Shown here piece by piece: positions 24,471-54,834 of a stretch of DNA of 64,000 nt (position 1 is its first letter; each line of letters opens with the position of its first letter). The position numbers and the translations under genes were made by a program. The notes under the pieces are model-generated. The model was not told the DNA's origin. It ran no database searches and was given only the letters and a program-made list of their open reading frames with translations. This DNA comes from Conus ventricosus. Its lineage: Eukaryota > Mollusca > Gastropoda > Neogastropoda > Conidae. Location of the stretch: contig CM031600.1 of NCBI GenBank assembly GCA_018398815.1, positions 46,487,225 to 46,551,224 on the forward strand. The letters run 5' to 3'.

Positions 24471-25689
24471 ATGAATATATAACAAAAAGACTGCTTTCAA
24501 TCTACATTTTAAACGATCCTTCACAGTCAAATGACAGTTTGTTACTTTATCGTATATTTAATTTGATTTTGCTCTCTCTTTTTCTTGATCTTGCTGTGTG
24601 ACATGTAATCTTTGTATGTGTAAATTAACATAATTTAAAAAAAAAAAAAAAGGTAAAAAGAAACGGTGCAATTACACCCCACAAACATACTATACAAATC
24701 AACATTCCTTGTGACATATGTCCATGTACAAACACAGTTTACGGAAAAGATTCCTCATTTGCAGGTTTTTCAATTATAAAAAGAGGGGGGAGAAGGGAGA
24801 AGGATAAACGTGGAGGAGAGAGGGATGGGAGGGAAGGGGGGGGGGGGGGGGGGTGGAGGGGGGAAGAAAGATAGAAGAATTTAAACTTTTTATTGTTATT
24901 CCAATCTAGCATAGTGTAGATGAGACCAAACGCTTTCATGAAACAGATCCAATCAGATTTCGAACATATTTTCAAGTTGGAAAAAAGTTTCGCATCTGCT
25001 CTTTCCTTAGGAGATTCTTTGCAAACAAATATTACCTTGAAAATAAAGAACAAAAGTTACAGGTATCACTTCCCCCCTCATGCAACTTCCCCCCTGCCTT
25101 CCAGGTGAATGTCTGGTTGTGACCTGGTGCAAGCTATGTCAGTCCCCTGGGGGGGTACAGTTACAGTTCATTTCAAACTCTGTTCTACCACTGGAACCAA
25201 GATTTCAGGACACGGTGGAGGCTGAGTTTCTAAAATAATTTGTCCCAGTGAAATGGCCTCAGTTAACTTATTCATTTATGCACCATTGCTGATGATGTGG
25301 GTTATGGCACAGTAAATATGGAACAGACTGTGTGTGATACAGAGTGGTGGACCTGAAACAGTACACAAAGATGAAGGATACTAGTCCCATCGGATTACAA
25401 AGGCAGCTTGGAGTCTTAAGTGACACTGTTTCATGCTGATGATGTGTCCGTAGGTGCCTAAAGGAAGCATGGCAGATTTTTTAATGGTAACAAATTAAAA
25501 CTTCAGGGGCCTGACATTACACACCTCCACCCCTAAATGATGTATCAATGGGAATCCGATACACCGAGTATTTCTCTGGCTGCTCATTTCTGCTGCCTTC
25601 TCATTTTGGTGAAGTGTCTGCCGGTTTCATATTGACTGGCCACATTCTGCCACAGTTTATCGAACAGTTTTAGGAAATCTCAATGTATT

Positions 25690-26165
25690 GTTGGTAAAGT
25701 CACACTCACTGAATTTTCACTGGTAGAGGCCATCCCCACCGGCATGTATGATGTTGAAATTCCCAGTGTATTGTTGGTAAAGTCACACTCACTGAATTTT
25801 CACTGGTAGAGGCCATTCTCACTGGCTCGTATGATGATGAAATTCCAGTGTATTGTTGGTAAAGTCACACTCACTGAATTTTCACTGGTAGAGGCCATTC
25901 TCACTGGCTCGTATGATGATGAAAATCCCAGTGTATCGTAGTAAAGTCACACTCACTGAATTTTCACTGGTAGAGGCCATTCTCACTGGCTCGTATGATG
26001 ATGAAAATCCCGGTGTATCGTTGGTAAAGTCACACTCACTGAATTTTCACTGGCTGAGGCCATTCTCACTGGCTCATATGATGATGAAAATCCCAGTGTA
26101 TCGTTAGTAAAGTCACATTCACTGAATTTTCACTGGTTGAGGCCATTCTCACTGGCTTATATTGC
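25690..26165. repeat. Tandem repeat, about 82 bp unit, 6 copies
   Basis: Copies of GTAAAGTCACACTCACTGAA, then TTTTCACTGGTAGAGGCCAT and TCTCACTGGCTCGTATGATG begin near 25696, 25777, 25858, 25941, 26023 and 26108. Open frames across them are incidental. Confidence 0.95.
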
Positions 26166-27885
26166 CTATGCTTAATGCACAGTAGTTTATGCCATCTTTT
26201 GTTACACCTCTTCACTTGTAACAACTCACATTTCCATTTCATATCACTGAATGCTATTTCTGGCTGTATCATAGACAACTGGGTGATGCCATTCCTACTG
26301 TATTCTCAGTGGTTGATTTTATTCCATTCCCGTTGCTCTGCAAGTCATTCCAAAATCATTTCGTTCTCACCTGTTTTTCATAATATACATTGTTTCATCT
26401 GCTGATTTTTTGCAGCTGTAGTATACTGTTTTCCTTGTCTGTTTTCCCCATCCATTGTACTTGTTTCCATTGTTGATTTTCAACCCTGTAGTCATTTCCC
26501 ATGACAATGCAGCCTTGAAGTTTTTCTCAATTGATTCAAATTTTCAGTGGATACCTTTTAACATGTTTCAATAATTTTCTTTCATTCTTTTCTCTCTCTC
26601 TCTCTCTCTGTTCTTAGGTCTAAAATGTAATACCAGCCTTAAAAAAGTGACACAATCTAAGCTTCTTTATTGCATGCCCTTGAATATTACATCTTTGCTA
26701 GGTGCAGACAGCACAGTCATATTTCTGTTTCTTTTTTTTTTCTCTTTCTTTCATGTGTACGTCTTTGCTTTTTTTTTCTTTTACTCCTGTTAGGATTTAT
26801 CCATGATTAAACTAAAAATGTAGAACAACGATACTGCCAGGCCTACATTTTCAAAACAGATGTGTTTCTATTAGTTGCTAATTTTACTACATGTATCTTT
26901 TACAGTATCCACATAAATGACTCCCATGCAATTGCCTTTACTTTGTGCAAGTATATCTGGAGAAATCAATTTTGTTAATTCTATTTCTATCTTATCATAA
27001 TGTTTTCTGTACAAACTTACATAGGCATCAGCTTTTTTCCTTGTTTTTCTCTGCACATTCTTCACTAGCATTAACATTTTTTGTCAGAAACACAGAACTC
27101 TCAAGTGACTGGGCACAACTAGTAGACACCATCATCATCATCAGTCCAAACGAGCCTCCTGCAATGCTGTGTTTATATCTGGCCACATATGTGCAAGAGA
27201 GAACTTGCGAAAAAAAGCAACATTTCAACTGGTGAACGAAACCTGATCATGATAAAGGGACGGACCTGGAAACAATACATACTAGCTGCACTTGTTGCCC
27301 CTGGGGAACTCCCAGTAAAAATGGTGCCCTACGCTTCACGCTTTACCTCACTGAATGTATCTTCCTTTAAACGTGAACCTTCTGGGATGTCCATTTAACC
27401 CATTTCACCACCGGCTGTCCCCCAAGCTGCTTGCAGCTGTTCAACAGAGCCACTGTGGGGTACTTCATTTACAGGACTGTCACCTCTGAACCACTACACC
27501 AATTGGTATCACTCCTACACCAAGCTGAAGATGACACATTCACAAAAATATTCTATGCACGATTCAAATACACGAGGAAACCTGAAAAGAAAATACACAC
27601 ACAAACAACTGAATCACAGCATGCTTGTGGTGCCGAACCGCACCAGTGGCATTCAGACTGCAAGCAGCCCTGTGGTTCTGTGGCCATGAAAGGGTTAATG
27701 AAGCCCATGAAGCAATGAAAGACCTTTATGAGGTCCAATGTAACAAGTATGAATTCTAGTCAAAGAATATGAAGAAAAAGGCAAGGATAGAAATAATGTA
27801 CTAATAAAATTAATTCTGCCAAAAATAGGTTCTCAAACATCTTTAGTTTCTTTGAAAAAGCCAGTGACAGTTTACAGGTAAACAT

Positions 27886-27916
<31 letters not shown>

Positions 27917-29378
27917 CCAGAGACACATACAAACAAATCTGGGTCATGACGCATAATCACTTTAGTTTACTCATGCGAGTCAAAAATGTACACTGCATGT
28001 CGATAAAAAGTCATGTCATCAATTATGTACTCTATACAGCATTAATCAACTGAGGGAAAATCATCGGAAATACAGGAAGAAATGACAACACATTTCTCAT
28101 AGCTTTTCTTCTGGTTTTTATACTGACAATGTGGACAATGAACGATGAATGCGTTCAAACTTTCCAAGAGAAGACAGACATGAAATGATGTGAAAACACC
28201 ACCACATTTTCCACAAAAATTTCACATGTACAAGAGGGCAGAACAGTCAATAAAACCATTTCACTTGTTTGGAAATATAAGATCTTTACAAATAACAAAA
28301 AGATGTTTCTAGAGTTGAGTAACAAACAACCGGCCAACATAAAAGAATTAAAACTAACAGCAATTTTGCAGCCAGCAGGCAAACTGTAATTGTGAATTTT
28401 TCGCCTCTTTCCACAATGTACTTTTAAACATGTACACTATACGTTTATACCACTGTTATAACTGTTATCTGCGAAGTGATCATTTTCCCCTTCAAAAACA
28501 AGTTTATCTTGTTGTGTAATCTGAGGCATGCTATGGGCACACACCAATGCTGCTCTGCTGTATTTGTACACATCTACAATCACATTCACACAGCTCAAAG
28601 CATGCACTGTCTTCTACACACTCTAAGATGCACGGATGCTTAAATGGTCAGAGCCAGTGTACAGCTTGATGAACGCATGCAGCTTGACTGAACGACTGCC
28701 AGACTGACTGAACTGCCCAGCAAAACCACAGTCGCACACACTGGCACAATCCATACAATGCTGATTGCCTGCAAAAATCCAAGCGCGGCAAAATTCAACC
28801 TTAACCTACTGACAAACTTCACTTCATGAGTGCTGAGCGAATTCTGAAGAAAACTCAAAATCACATCAACACTTTTGATTTGTTACAAGCTTTACTAAAT
28901 CTTATCAAAGCACTCAAAAAAAAAAGAACAAAGGTTTCAAATTCACCTAGGTACAATGATATCAATAAACTCATAACCAGCAACACAAGAAGTGAAAACA
29001 CCTGTTACCAACAATGTAAGCTGGCAGAACCCAGTCCTCCTCTTCATAAACTTTATATAAATTATCCCCAAAACTGCGATCAAAGTCGATCTCATCTGCT
29101 TCAATCTACCTCAGTTCAATGTCTTCAGCATCACAATCTTCATTCCCACCATTACATCATTTCCTTTGTTGCTGAATGCAAAGGCATTTTGATATCATAG
29201 CAAAAATTCACTAGCACACCACCCTCCCATTACAACCCCCCCCCCCCACCTACCTCATCACAAAACAATACAAAAATGGGGGAAAAGGCATTTTACAAAT
29301 GCTAACTGACAAACTTCATCTTACTCTGATAAAAACCATCTTGAAGTTGCTGAGAAGCTAGTCAAGTAGAGTATTAGC

Positions 29379-31315
29379 ATGGGGAGTTTGTGTTATACTC
29401 CCTGTTTGGCTAATATACTCACCATGTCAGACCATAGCATTCAACAGCAGTTAGCCAGCTCTGTCAGGCCGAATTTTATCCGTGGCCAATGCAGTCATAA
29501 GACAGTCACGTGACGTCACCCCACTTCTGCCTCCGGAAGAAGCCGGTGTCAACTTCTTCTACCTCATTCAGCGAGGCCTGTGTGCAAGGTAACCCCGAGA
29601 ACCTTAGCGCTAGAGGGGAAGGTAGGGAGGGCATTAGAGTCTGACATGGTAAGTATATTAGCCAAACAGGGAGTATAACACAAACTCCCCATTTTGGCGT
29701 CATATACTGTACCATGTCAGACCATAGCAGAATTTAAAGGAATCGGAAGAGGGCGAGCGCCCTAGTGGTTCTCGGGGTGCGCTCCTCGGGCTCAGGTGTT
29801 GGCTGCACCTGTGCCCGGTGGGGCAGAGCGCTGTGAGTACACGTGTCGATTTCGGGGGAAAAAAGGACATGTGACTCACCAAGGCGAGTGACGGATGGTG
29901 ATTCCATGCCAGACCCGTCACCCTGCTGGTCCGCGGCTCGGCATGATTCCCCTGGGGCCGAGGGTCGCGCGACTCAGCATGATAGAGAAGAGTCTCCGAA
30001 CGCGTCCGGAGGCGAGAGGGCAAGCTGGCCGATGGAGAGGAGGGGGGTGAGGGCGAATTCCGTCGGCTTTTCTTAGCTCGGAGGGCCCCCTGAGGGGCGC
30101 CTTGCCCTTAGACTTCTTGGATATTCCTTTCTTTCCAGGCAGGTCAAAAGAAAGGCATTTAGCAATGGTGGCCGCTTGCCTATCCGCCTTCGGACGCCGC
30201 GATCGTGCGTCCGTCGGTTGGTAGAAGAGGAAAGGTCACGCGTCCCCTCCGCGGAGTAGTCGTCTCTATCTACCCAAACCGTACGTTCATCCATGTGAAC
30301 GGATTGCTCGGAGACGGAATCGACCGCCCGGTTCTCCGGAAACTGAGCAACTCCGAGCAGTGGAGTGGCTCGACCCGGCGGTGTCCTTCACCATGTTGGG
30401 CACAGGTGGCAGAGCAAACCCGGAACACACGACCGCAAAGAGGAGACAAGGTGGTCGATCGAGAAAGGTAATTAATCTCGATCGCCCGTGTGGTGTCGTG
30501 CAAGTCCTCGAGAGATCGACCGAAATCTCGAAGTAACCCGTACACGCCACCGATTGTGAAAATTACGCACACTTAAAGAACCACGTTCTAGTGTGATTGG
30601 GTAATGGTATTTATTGCGCACTAAACCTTAATGAGGAGTCTTGCGTCAAATGGGTGATGAACCCGAGGCTCGGAATATGGTGGGGAAAACACGACCGGCG
30701 AGAAAAGAAAGATGGCCGCCGAAAACTGGTGAGGAAGTCGCGGAATGACAAAGGACCGCGAGTAAGTCGCGAATAACCAGGAGCGTGAAGCCCGACCAAG
30801 GAGGAGGAAAGCGACAGTAGGATGCGACCGTAACACCCGAGACGGGTAGAGGGCAATCCGAAAACAATTTGTGAGAAGCGAACCACGTGGCGATGAGAAA
30901 ACACGCACAAGTGTGGCGACGATCGAACGAACCGACGATCGTGAACGACAAGTAACTAGAGTGTCGTAACAGTGGTAAATTTTAGTAATTACACTCCCAC
31001 CAAGAGCCTCACGCGGCAAGAATACTCAGGGTTTAGCGCAAGGCACAACTGAATCAAGTATAGAAACAAAGACACCAGCAATCTTAACACAAAGGCAAGT
31101 TAGGCGAGACAGAGCACAAGACTTATCTGCTTTGACGGCAGGCCGAAGGTGAATGAGGTAGAAGAAGTTGACACCGGCTTCTCCAGAGGCGGAAGTGGGT
31201 GACGTCACGTGACTGTCTTATGACTGCATTGGCCACGGATAAAATTCGGCCTGACAGAGCTGGCTAACTGCCGTTGAATGCTATGGTCTGACATGGTACA
31301 GTATATGACGCCAAA
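29379..31315 (-). mobile_element. Non-autonomous, internally deleted DIRS element
   Basis: The ends match the large DIRS element at 54247-60629 in reverse orientation. The right inverted terminal repeat is at 29379-29570, the internal complementary region at 29638-29729 joins the complements of both outer ends (...ACTCCCCAT next to TTTGGCGTC...), and the left terminal repeat is at about 31152-31315. Inside are the start of a gag-like frame (VPNMVKD near 30380-30404, minus strand) and the extreme 3' end of the coding region. Reverse transcriptase, RNase H and recombinase are absent. At 1937 bp this is a deletion derivative that keeps every terminal signal known to be needed for DIRS circular-DNA replication, so it could be mobilised in trans. 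Confidence 0.85.
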
Positions 31316-34300
31316 TGTGCTGTTTCATGATGGATAGAAAGAAGGGCAAAATATGGCTTTGGAACAAACAACAAGCAACCAGACAGCATAGTCAGCGGGC
31401 GGTGTCTCTATCAACTCAACTTGCAGCTCCTCAAGCAAAGTGTTTTCCCGCTGGAATTATAAAAGGCGGATTGGACTCTCTTCGGAGACCCTCACAGACA
31501 CATACACAAAGCCATCAACATCAGCAGAAGACTCAAACAAGATGGTTCAAGACTTCACAAAGGCCGTCTGAAAGCTGCTACAATCCATCCCAAGAGGACA
31601 GCAAAAACTACAAGCCCTACTGGACAGAGGAACTTCAGAATCTGAAGATGCTGTTACGGAAGCCAGGGACACCGAGCAAAAAGCAGCCATCACTGGAGAA
31701 CAACATAGCGCTGAAGAAGTAACTGCCAGATACAAGCTGTCCTGCGCACAAGCTGAAGGAAAAGCTGGCAAGAGAAAACTGAAGCCTGAATCTCGACAAG
31801 GATGGCAGCAAGCTGTGGAAACTGGCTGAACCCTCAGTAACGAACAACAAATCAGTCCACAATAACAATACAAGAAAATGAAAATACCTCTCTGGAAAGA
31901 AAGAGCAGACCACTTCATAGACGTCTATGAAAACATCAGCAATCTAGAAGTCCCATCCTGAACATAGAGCTGCAGTGCATCAGGGCCCAAGGTGAACTTC
32001 ATGAGAAAGACCCCCAAGAGGAAGTCTGACCACAGCTTTCACAGAGAAAGAGCTGGAGAGAAGCGTTGCAGAGCTCAACCTGAAGAAGTCACCTGGGCCA
32101 GATGGAATAACCAATGAAATGATTCTGCATCTTGGATGAAGAGCAAGGCAGTCTTCTAACAATTTTAACTCCAGCTGGAAGACAGGATCAGTAGTCCACA
32201 GTGTTGGAGGGAAGCAGACATGATCCCCATTCACAAAAAGGGAAAGGACAAGTCGAAGGCCGACAGCACGACCCATCAGCCTTACAACTGCTTAGGAAAG
32301 CTGATGGAGAGACTTGTCAACCAAGGCTGTCTGGCACCTTGAGGAGCATCAGCTGCTGAGCCCCGAACAGGCGGGCTTCCACCAACACAGATCAACAGAG
32401 ACCCAGATCATATTCATCACGCAAAGCATTGAGGACGCCTTCCAAGAAAAGAAAACACGCTCGCTGTCTGGGTTGACATGGAGAAGGCGTTCGACAAAGT
32501 CTGGAAGGACGGACTCAGGCTTAAACTACGGCGATGTGGTGTGTCTGGGGGGATGTACACCTGGTCAGCCGTACCTACACAACCGCCAAGCCCGAGTAAA
32601 GATTCAGGGCCAAAAGAGCAGAAAGAAGGTCTGAGACAGGGAGTACCACAAGGAGGAGTCCTTTCCCCAACGCTGTTCCTCATCTTTATAGATGACATTG
32701 TCAGAGATCTCCAAGAGGGGTCAGAGGAGCGATCTACGCAGATGACCTGGTGCTATGGTGTTTCCGAAGAGTAACACACTACAGCACAGGTATGCCTCCA
32801 AACTGCGCCTCAATAAGATCAGCGATGGACCAAGGAATGGCTTGTCTCTGTCAACTCAAGCAAACAAACCCACACAGTCTTCAGCCTATCCAGCAAGAAC
32901 AAGAGGCGAAGCTGACTCTGAACAGCCAAAGACTTGCCGAGGAACCCACAAACCAACCTACCTGGGAGGTGACCTTTGACCGCAGGCTCAATTGGAAACA
33001 GCAACACCAGATGCTGTAGCAGGGCCAAGCTGAGACTGGCGATCATGAGGAAACTTGCGGAACGGACTGGGGGGGTGACGAAAAGTATCCTGAAAAGGGC
33101 TCCTACACAGGAGAGTCCGACCTGTAGTTTTAGTACGGGACATCAGCATGGGCATCAGCTGCAAAGCAAACCTTTACCATCTCAACAAGATACAGAAACC
33201 CAAACTCAGCGTGTCATAACTGGCGCCATGAGATCCACCCCAATTCTGAAGATGGGGGAGACCACTGGGGTGCAGTCATTGGAGGACAGAAGGGACACAA
33301 AGTCCCATCCAGCACAAAATTCAACGCCTTGAAAACCATCCAATGAACGACAGAATGAGCAGACCCACCAAGAGCCGGCTGAAAGAGGCAGCTTCATCCA
33401 CCAGTCAAGACGCCTTGAAAGACAAGATCCCAGTCTTGATCGAACACGAAGCAAAGCCTATCGCGGCAAATGTCACCCACCCGGTCTGGGAAAAGGCAGG
33501 TGTTCCCAACAGTCGTCACCAGCATTCCCGGGGGGAGAAGAGAGGAACACAGTCAGACATCCCAAAGAAAAGCCCCGGCCATGGAGTACATCATTCTGCA
33601 ACCAGTACCCCCAGGAAGACTGGACCCATGTCTTTACAGATGGCTCCGCCACAGAAGCAACGGGGATGGGGAGCTGGAATCTTCCTCCAACAAAGACGAG
33701 ATGAAGAAATTGGGAATCCCAACAGGAAAATTTCTCCACCAACTTCCGAGCTGAGCGAGAAGCTCTCTGTGAGGCACCACAACAGTCTCGCAGAACTCCA
33801 TAAGAAAAAACAGGGCAGGGGGTGGGTGTTTTCAGACGCTCTCTCCGACTCCAAGCCCTCAAGAATTTCCCCCTGCAAGAACAGAACCATCTTACTTCAA
33901 CCCTGTTGCCCTGAGTGCCAGAGTGGAGAAAGTGGTGATGCAATGGGTACCAGCACACTGTGGTATCAGAGGCAACGAAAAAGCGGATATTCTGGCAAAA
34001 AGATGGTGCACAGAAGGAGCAGGCCAACAACCTGGGGTCATATGATGAAATCAAGACAATCATCAAGGCACAGCAAGGAATAAAGTGGCACCTCCAGCAC
34101 CCCCAAACACAACCCAAAGACAAATACCATTTGCTGGGACGACGGGAACAGGTCAAGATCTTCCGCCTGAGGACTGGACACAATCGCCTGCACCACCACA
34201 TGCACACAAAATTTGGCATTGGACAAGTGGAGAGTGCCCTTGTGGTGAGGACTAATGACAGCGACCACATCCTTCAAGACTGTATGACGCATGCAGCATC

Positions 34301-34441
34301 CAGAAGGAAGTACTGGCCAACCCGACAGCAGTGGAAGCCAAGTTGTACGGCACCCTGGAGGACTGCGGTGGACGTGGGAGCCTTCATCGAGGACACCGGG
34401 CTGCTCATCTAATGGGAAGCGAAACGAGGGAAAAAGAAGAA
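31316..34441 (+). pseudogene. 5'-truncated, frameshifted I-like LINE (RT, RNase H, C-terminal region)
   Basis: Pieces in order: RT finger region (LKKSPGPDG near 32080), VDMEKAFDKVWKDG (about 32470-32515), GVPQGGVLSPTLF (about 32640), catalytic AIYADDLVLW (32729-32758), RNase H FTDGSATEATG (about 33630), VPAHCGIRGNEKAD (about 33950), and the C-terminal FRLRTGHNRL followed by a His/Cys-type segment (about 34160-34320). An RNase H domain after the RT is typical of the I group of non-LTR elements, including mollusc Nimbus. The 3' end is A/G-rich (GGGAAAAAGAAGAAG, about 34427-34441). The endonuclease is not seen and at least ten frame changes make this copy dead. The 5' end abuts the DIRS element at 31315. 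Confidence 0.85.
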
Positions 34442-36262
34442 GCTGGGCGGTGGGGATGCACAGCATACAAGCAGGGAGATTTCCAGCCAAGTGGAAGGAA
34501 TTTTCTGCTGTATGTTACAGCTCACGCAAATATAAAGTTCAAAAATGATAGAAAGGGAAGAAACAAAGAATTGAAAAGTTATGTCTGGCCCAAAGAAAAA
34601 AACCAATCAAAGTCTCAGAAAGAAAGAATCAAAATCCCCCAACAAAGGAATGTAAATATCATTCAAATTTGACCAGAAGAAGAACACTGGGAATAATTTT
34701 GCACTGAATTCAAGCACCCTTTCATTTAAAAATCACCAGGGTATAAAAAAAATATAGAAGGGCAAAAAGAACATTAAAAAAAAACATGAATCTGTTTATG
34801 CTTCAAGTGCGTTTATGATCTGAAAATGCTGTTAATTTGTAGGTGGTTAAAAATCTAAGCTACAACAAGGGAAAGGGGCTCTTCTTTTAAAATCGAAGGA
34901 ACTTTAATACTTGCAATCATGTATAAATTGGAATAATGGTGTTCAGCATGATGATTTTGTTTGGAACATTGTAAACTGTAGTGTTTACATGTCCTTTGTA
35001 AATGTCATAAGGAAGAAAAAAATCAAGACAGTCAAAGCCATAAAAACTGAAAGGATGAAATCAATAAAAACTGTTTCAAGATAATGCTGATCATTTTAAT
35101 AGGTAGTTGACAGTGATGTTATCATTACATTTTGTGCCCGTAAGGTATTGGATTCAGTTCGTTGTATGCTGTATGTTTACTGTTTGTCTCATGCCTGACA
35201 GCTGAGCTACTTGCAGGCCCTAAGTTTCACATCTGTCTGATGACTTGCAGTCAGACAGAAAGTCCTATGCCATATGTCTTATGTGTCAGACGCTTGTGTG
35301 TCCTATGCTTTACATGCATCTCATGCCTTACTTCCACAACTATCCACACCATGTGAATACTGTTCTACAATGCTGCTAGCAAGCAGTGCCAAAAAACATT
35401 TTGTTAATAACAGAACTGACAACACTACACTGGAACAGAAACACACCAAAATGACTTCGTTTTAAAGGGTCACATGAACACACCAAACACATCCACAGAA
35501 ACACACTGTACTGACTAAACTGTGCAGGGTGACCTAATACAAAGGTTTAACCATGCCAACAAACAGGGGTTAAAAAAAGCTTTAAAAAACTGTGCTTGAA
35601 ACAAACTTGGCACAACAGCTTTACACAGGAATCTGGAATACTGTTGCCGATAAAAGCAACACTGTTCCCTGACCGACAGATTTACTTTCACTTTCTTCCA
35701 CATGTTCTGACAACATGTGAAATGTGGAAAGCTATGTGAAATATGTTAAAAATTAAATACATCTACATGTGTCTATTATGTCTCAGCAGCAGAACAACAA
35801 TTTTAAATTAAAGCAAAAAAAAAATCCTCTTTTGGGGAATGTACGACTTTTTCACTTTTACATTTCCATGCTAATATGGTTCAGGAAAATCAATGCTGTG
35901 TGTTCCACATGTCAGCTTAAAATTCATCCTCTGTCCTGTTTACAAGCCACTGAATAAGAAGAGCACTGCATGATGGATGACATAATACCCACACACAGGT
36001 AACTAAATCTTGTACAAGACAAAATCATTACTGTGGGGGAAGTTAAATTTTGGCTCGTAGCCATCTAACGACAAACCGATAATGGAACATCCCAGTTGTT
36101 GGATTCATGCAGTGTCCAAAATCAATCTAAATTCATCCTTTGATTCCCAAATAAAAACAGAAGTAAAAACTGCTGATGAAGATGCCGTGCTGGCAGCAGA
36201 TGAGAGATGGTCAGCTGTCGGCTCTGCTGCCACTTGCAGGGTCTTCAGTGCCATCATCTTCG
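34442..36262 (-). other. Probable 3' untranslated/downstream region of the TUT4/7-like gene
   Basis: AT-rich sequence after the stop codon on the minus strand, with no other gene recognised. No convincing AATAAA-type signal was located, so the transcript end is unknown. Confidence 0.4.
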
Positions 36263-52853
<16,591 letters not shown>

Positions 52854-52986
52854 CTGCACACACACAACGCAGGTTTCCTGTCCTTTACAGTTAATCTGCA
52901 TGGCGTCATACCATATTGTATTTATTGCATTGTGTTGTACTGTAAGCCGTGTTCAGATGTAGATCAGAGAAGGGGGTGGGCAGGGT

Positions 52987-53128
52987 CTGCTGGTTCTTCC
53001 CATTGCCTCTAAACACCTAGGGCTGCGCAAGCACATCGTATGTTTGCAGCAGTTTACAATAAATCTGTACGGCGTCATACTGTATTGTATGTTGTATACA
53101 GATGTAGATCAGAGGAGAGGGGGAGGGG
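52987..53128 (-). pseudogene. Partial tandem duplicate of the PAP-associated-domain exon start
   Basis: Aligns with 52811-52986: both have GGTTCTTCCCA, then ACACCT-GGGCTGC at the exon 5' end, then CTGTACGGCGTCATACTGTA (here) or CTGCATGGCGTCATACCATA, and CAGATGTAGATCAGAG. On the minus strand the duplicate begins after an AG acceptor but hits a TAG in the second codon (CCC TAG), so it is a dead pseudo-exon. Confidence 0.75.
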
Positions 53129-53340
53129 GAACATGGTCTGTCTAATGCTGAGCAATGCCATGCTTTGGGAGAAAAAAAATGTATATAGTATAAAGCCACT
53201 TGGTCTGGGGCGATATGTGGCAGGCCCTGTTTATTTGCTTGATGACGAATGCTTCTCTATGTTTTACCATGTACGTTTGGTGTTCGTGATGCACCTTTTA
53301 CATTTCTGTCATTTCTATGTGTACATCTGCTGTTCTGCTT

Positions 53341-54246
53341 TTTGTAATGTAATGTAATGTAAAAGGATATTTATAGAGTGCTCGCAAGAGCCCAAAGCAC
53401 ATACTACAGAAACATGATAAAATACTACTTCTAACTCAAAGCGCGCACACACACACACACAGACACACACACACACACGCGCGAGCACGCGCACACACCA
53501 CACACACACCACACACACAAACACAAACGCACATGAAAAAACAAAACACACACACACACGCAGACAGACACACAAGCGCATCAAAAGAAGCAGCCTCTCG
53601 CACAGAGATAAGTAGATATCGTTAATCAGTCAAGAGGAAAAGATGTGTATTTAGGGAGGTTTTAAAAGTCTTTAAAGAGTCTGTGTTACGCAGAGAAGAA
53701 GGCAGACCATTCCACAGAGCAAGTGCCTGGTAAGAGAAAGATCGTTGGCCTGAAGTTTTCAGGCGAGCAGAGGGAAGCCGAAGCAGATGAGAATTGGTGG
53801 ATGAGCGTAAGTTGTGAGACGGAACATAGAAATGAATGAGGTCAGAGAGGTAGGAGGGAGCCAGATTATTCAGTGACTTGAAAACCAGGAGAACTTTAAA
53901 GTCAATGTGAGACTGAATAGCGAGTCAGTGTAAGGATGGCAGAATTGGTGATATGTGATCAGATCTAGAGGAGCGGGAGATCAGACGGGCGGCATTGTTC
54001 TGAACTTTTTGAAGTTTCGAGATGAGCCTTGAGGGACAACTGGCAAGGACGGAGTTACAACAGTCAAACCGAGACAGAACAAAAGCACAGTTTTAGAGTC
54101 TTCAGGGCATTTTGAGTGAGAAAGCGGCGAACTGGGCAGATTCTATGAAGTTCAAGGTAGCAGGACTTGCACACATTAGAGATATGTTGTTTGAAAGAAA
54201 GATTTTGGTCGAGTGTAACGCTTAGGTTATGAACAGACACCGACAG
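53341..54246 (-). pseudogene. CR1/L2-like LINE, 3' part
   Basis: The minus-strand frame begins at the DIRS insertion point with SVSVHNLSVTLDQNLSFKQH and continues into the conserved post-RT region of CR1/L2-group LINEs (CKSCYLELHRI...), with stops further on. The 3' end carries a short ATTAC-type microsatellite (plus strand TAATGTAATGTAATG near 53345), as expected for this group. A (CA)n tract interrupts it at about 53440-53520. It lies in sense within an upstream intron of the TUT-like gene and continues at 60630. Confidence 0.8.
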
Positions 54247-54834
54247 TTTGGCGTCATATACTGTACCATGTCAGACAATAGCATTCACGGCAGTTAGTCA
54301 GCTCTGCCAGGCCGAAGTTTTTGTGTGGCTAATGCAGTAATAAGACAGTCACGTGATGCCCACCCGCTTCCGCCGTAGGAAGAAGCCAGTGTCAACCTCC
54401 CGTACCTCATTCTCTCTCGGCCTGCCGTCCAAGCAAGATAAGTCTTGTGCTCTGTCTCGTTTGCTTATTTGTTGTGGCTTGCTCGCTTCACCCTTTTACT
54501 CTTGTAGCCGGTGGGGCTTTGGTTTGGTGCACTTTATTAACCTATTTAACCGCGCCATCCTCGCCTTTGTGCCTTTGTCTCGGCACTCGCGACTCGCCTT
54601 CCGTTCTTTCGATCTTCGAAAGTACGACCTCTTGATCTGCCCACTGGTGCGCATTTATTTGTACCAAATTTATCACTGGTAAACGATCTCCTCTCTACTA
54701 ACTGGTGCACATTTAATAGTACCTCCTTAGCATTATTACAGGGTTTACACCAGGGGTATTTACTCTTGTGCGCCATTGCGCGTCACTCTTGACGATCGAT
54801 CCCTTCCCGGTCAATCGATCCGCCATCTTCGATT

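Larger units (their letters stand above)
22560..29378. other. Low-GC gene-free stretch with minor repeats
   Basis: No exons recognised on either strand. It contains a poly-A run (about 22980-23001) next to a decayed copy of the GAGGTCGAAA repeat family on the minus strand (about 23015-23070), four loose copies of a ~50-bp GTGTACACCAGTGGG unit (23764-23905), a G-run (about 24838-24853) and a (CA)n tract (about 27889-27916). It may be intergenic or untranslated sequence beyond the TUT gene. Confidence 0.5.
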
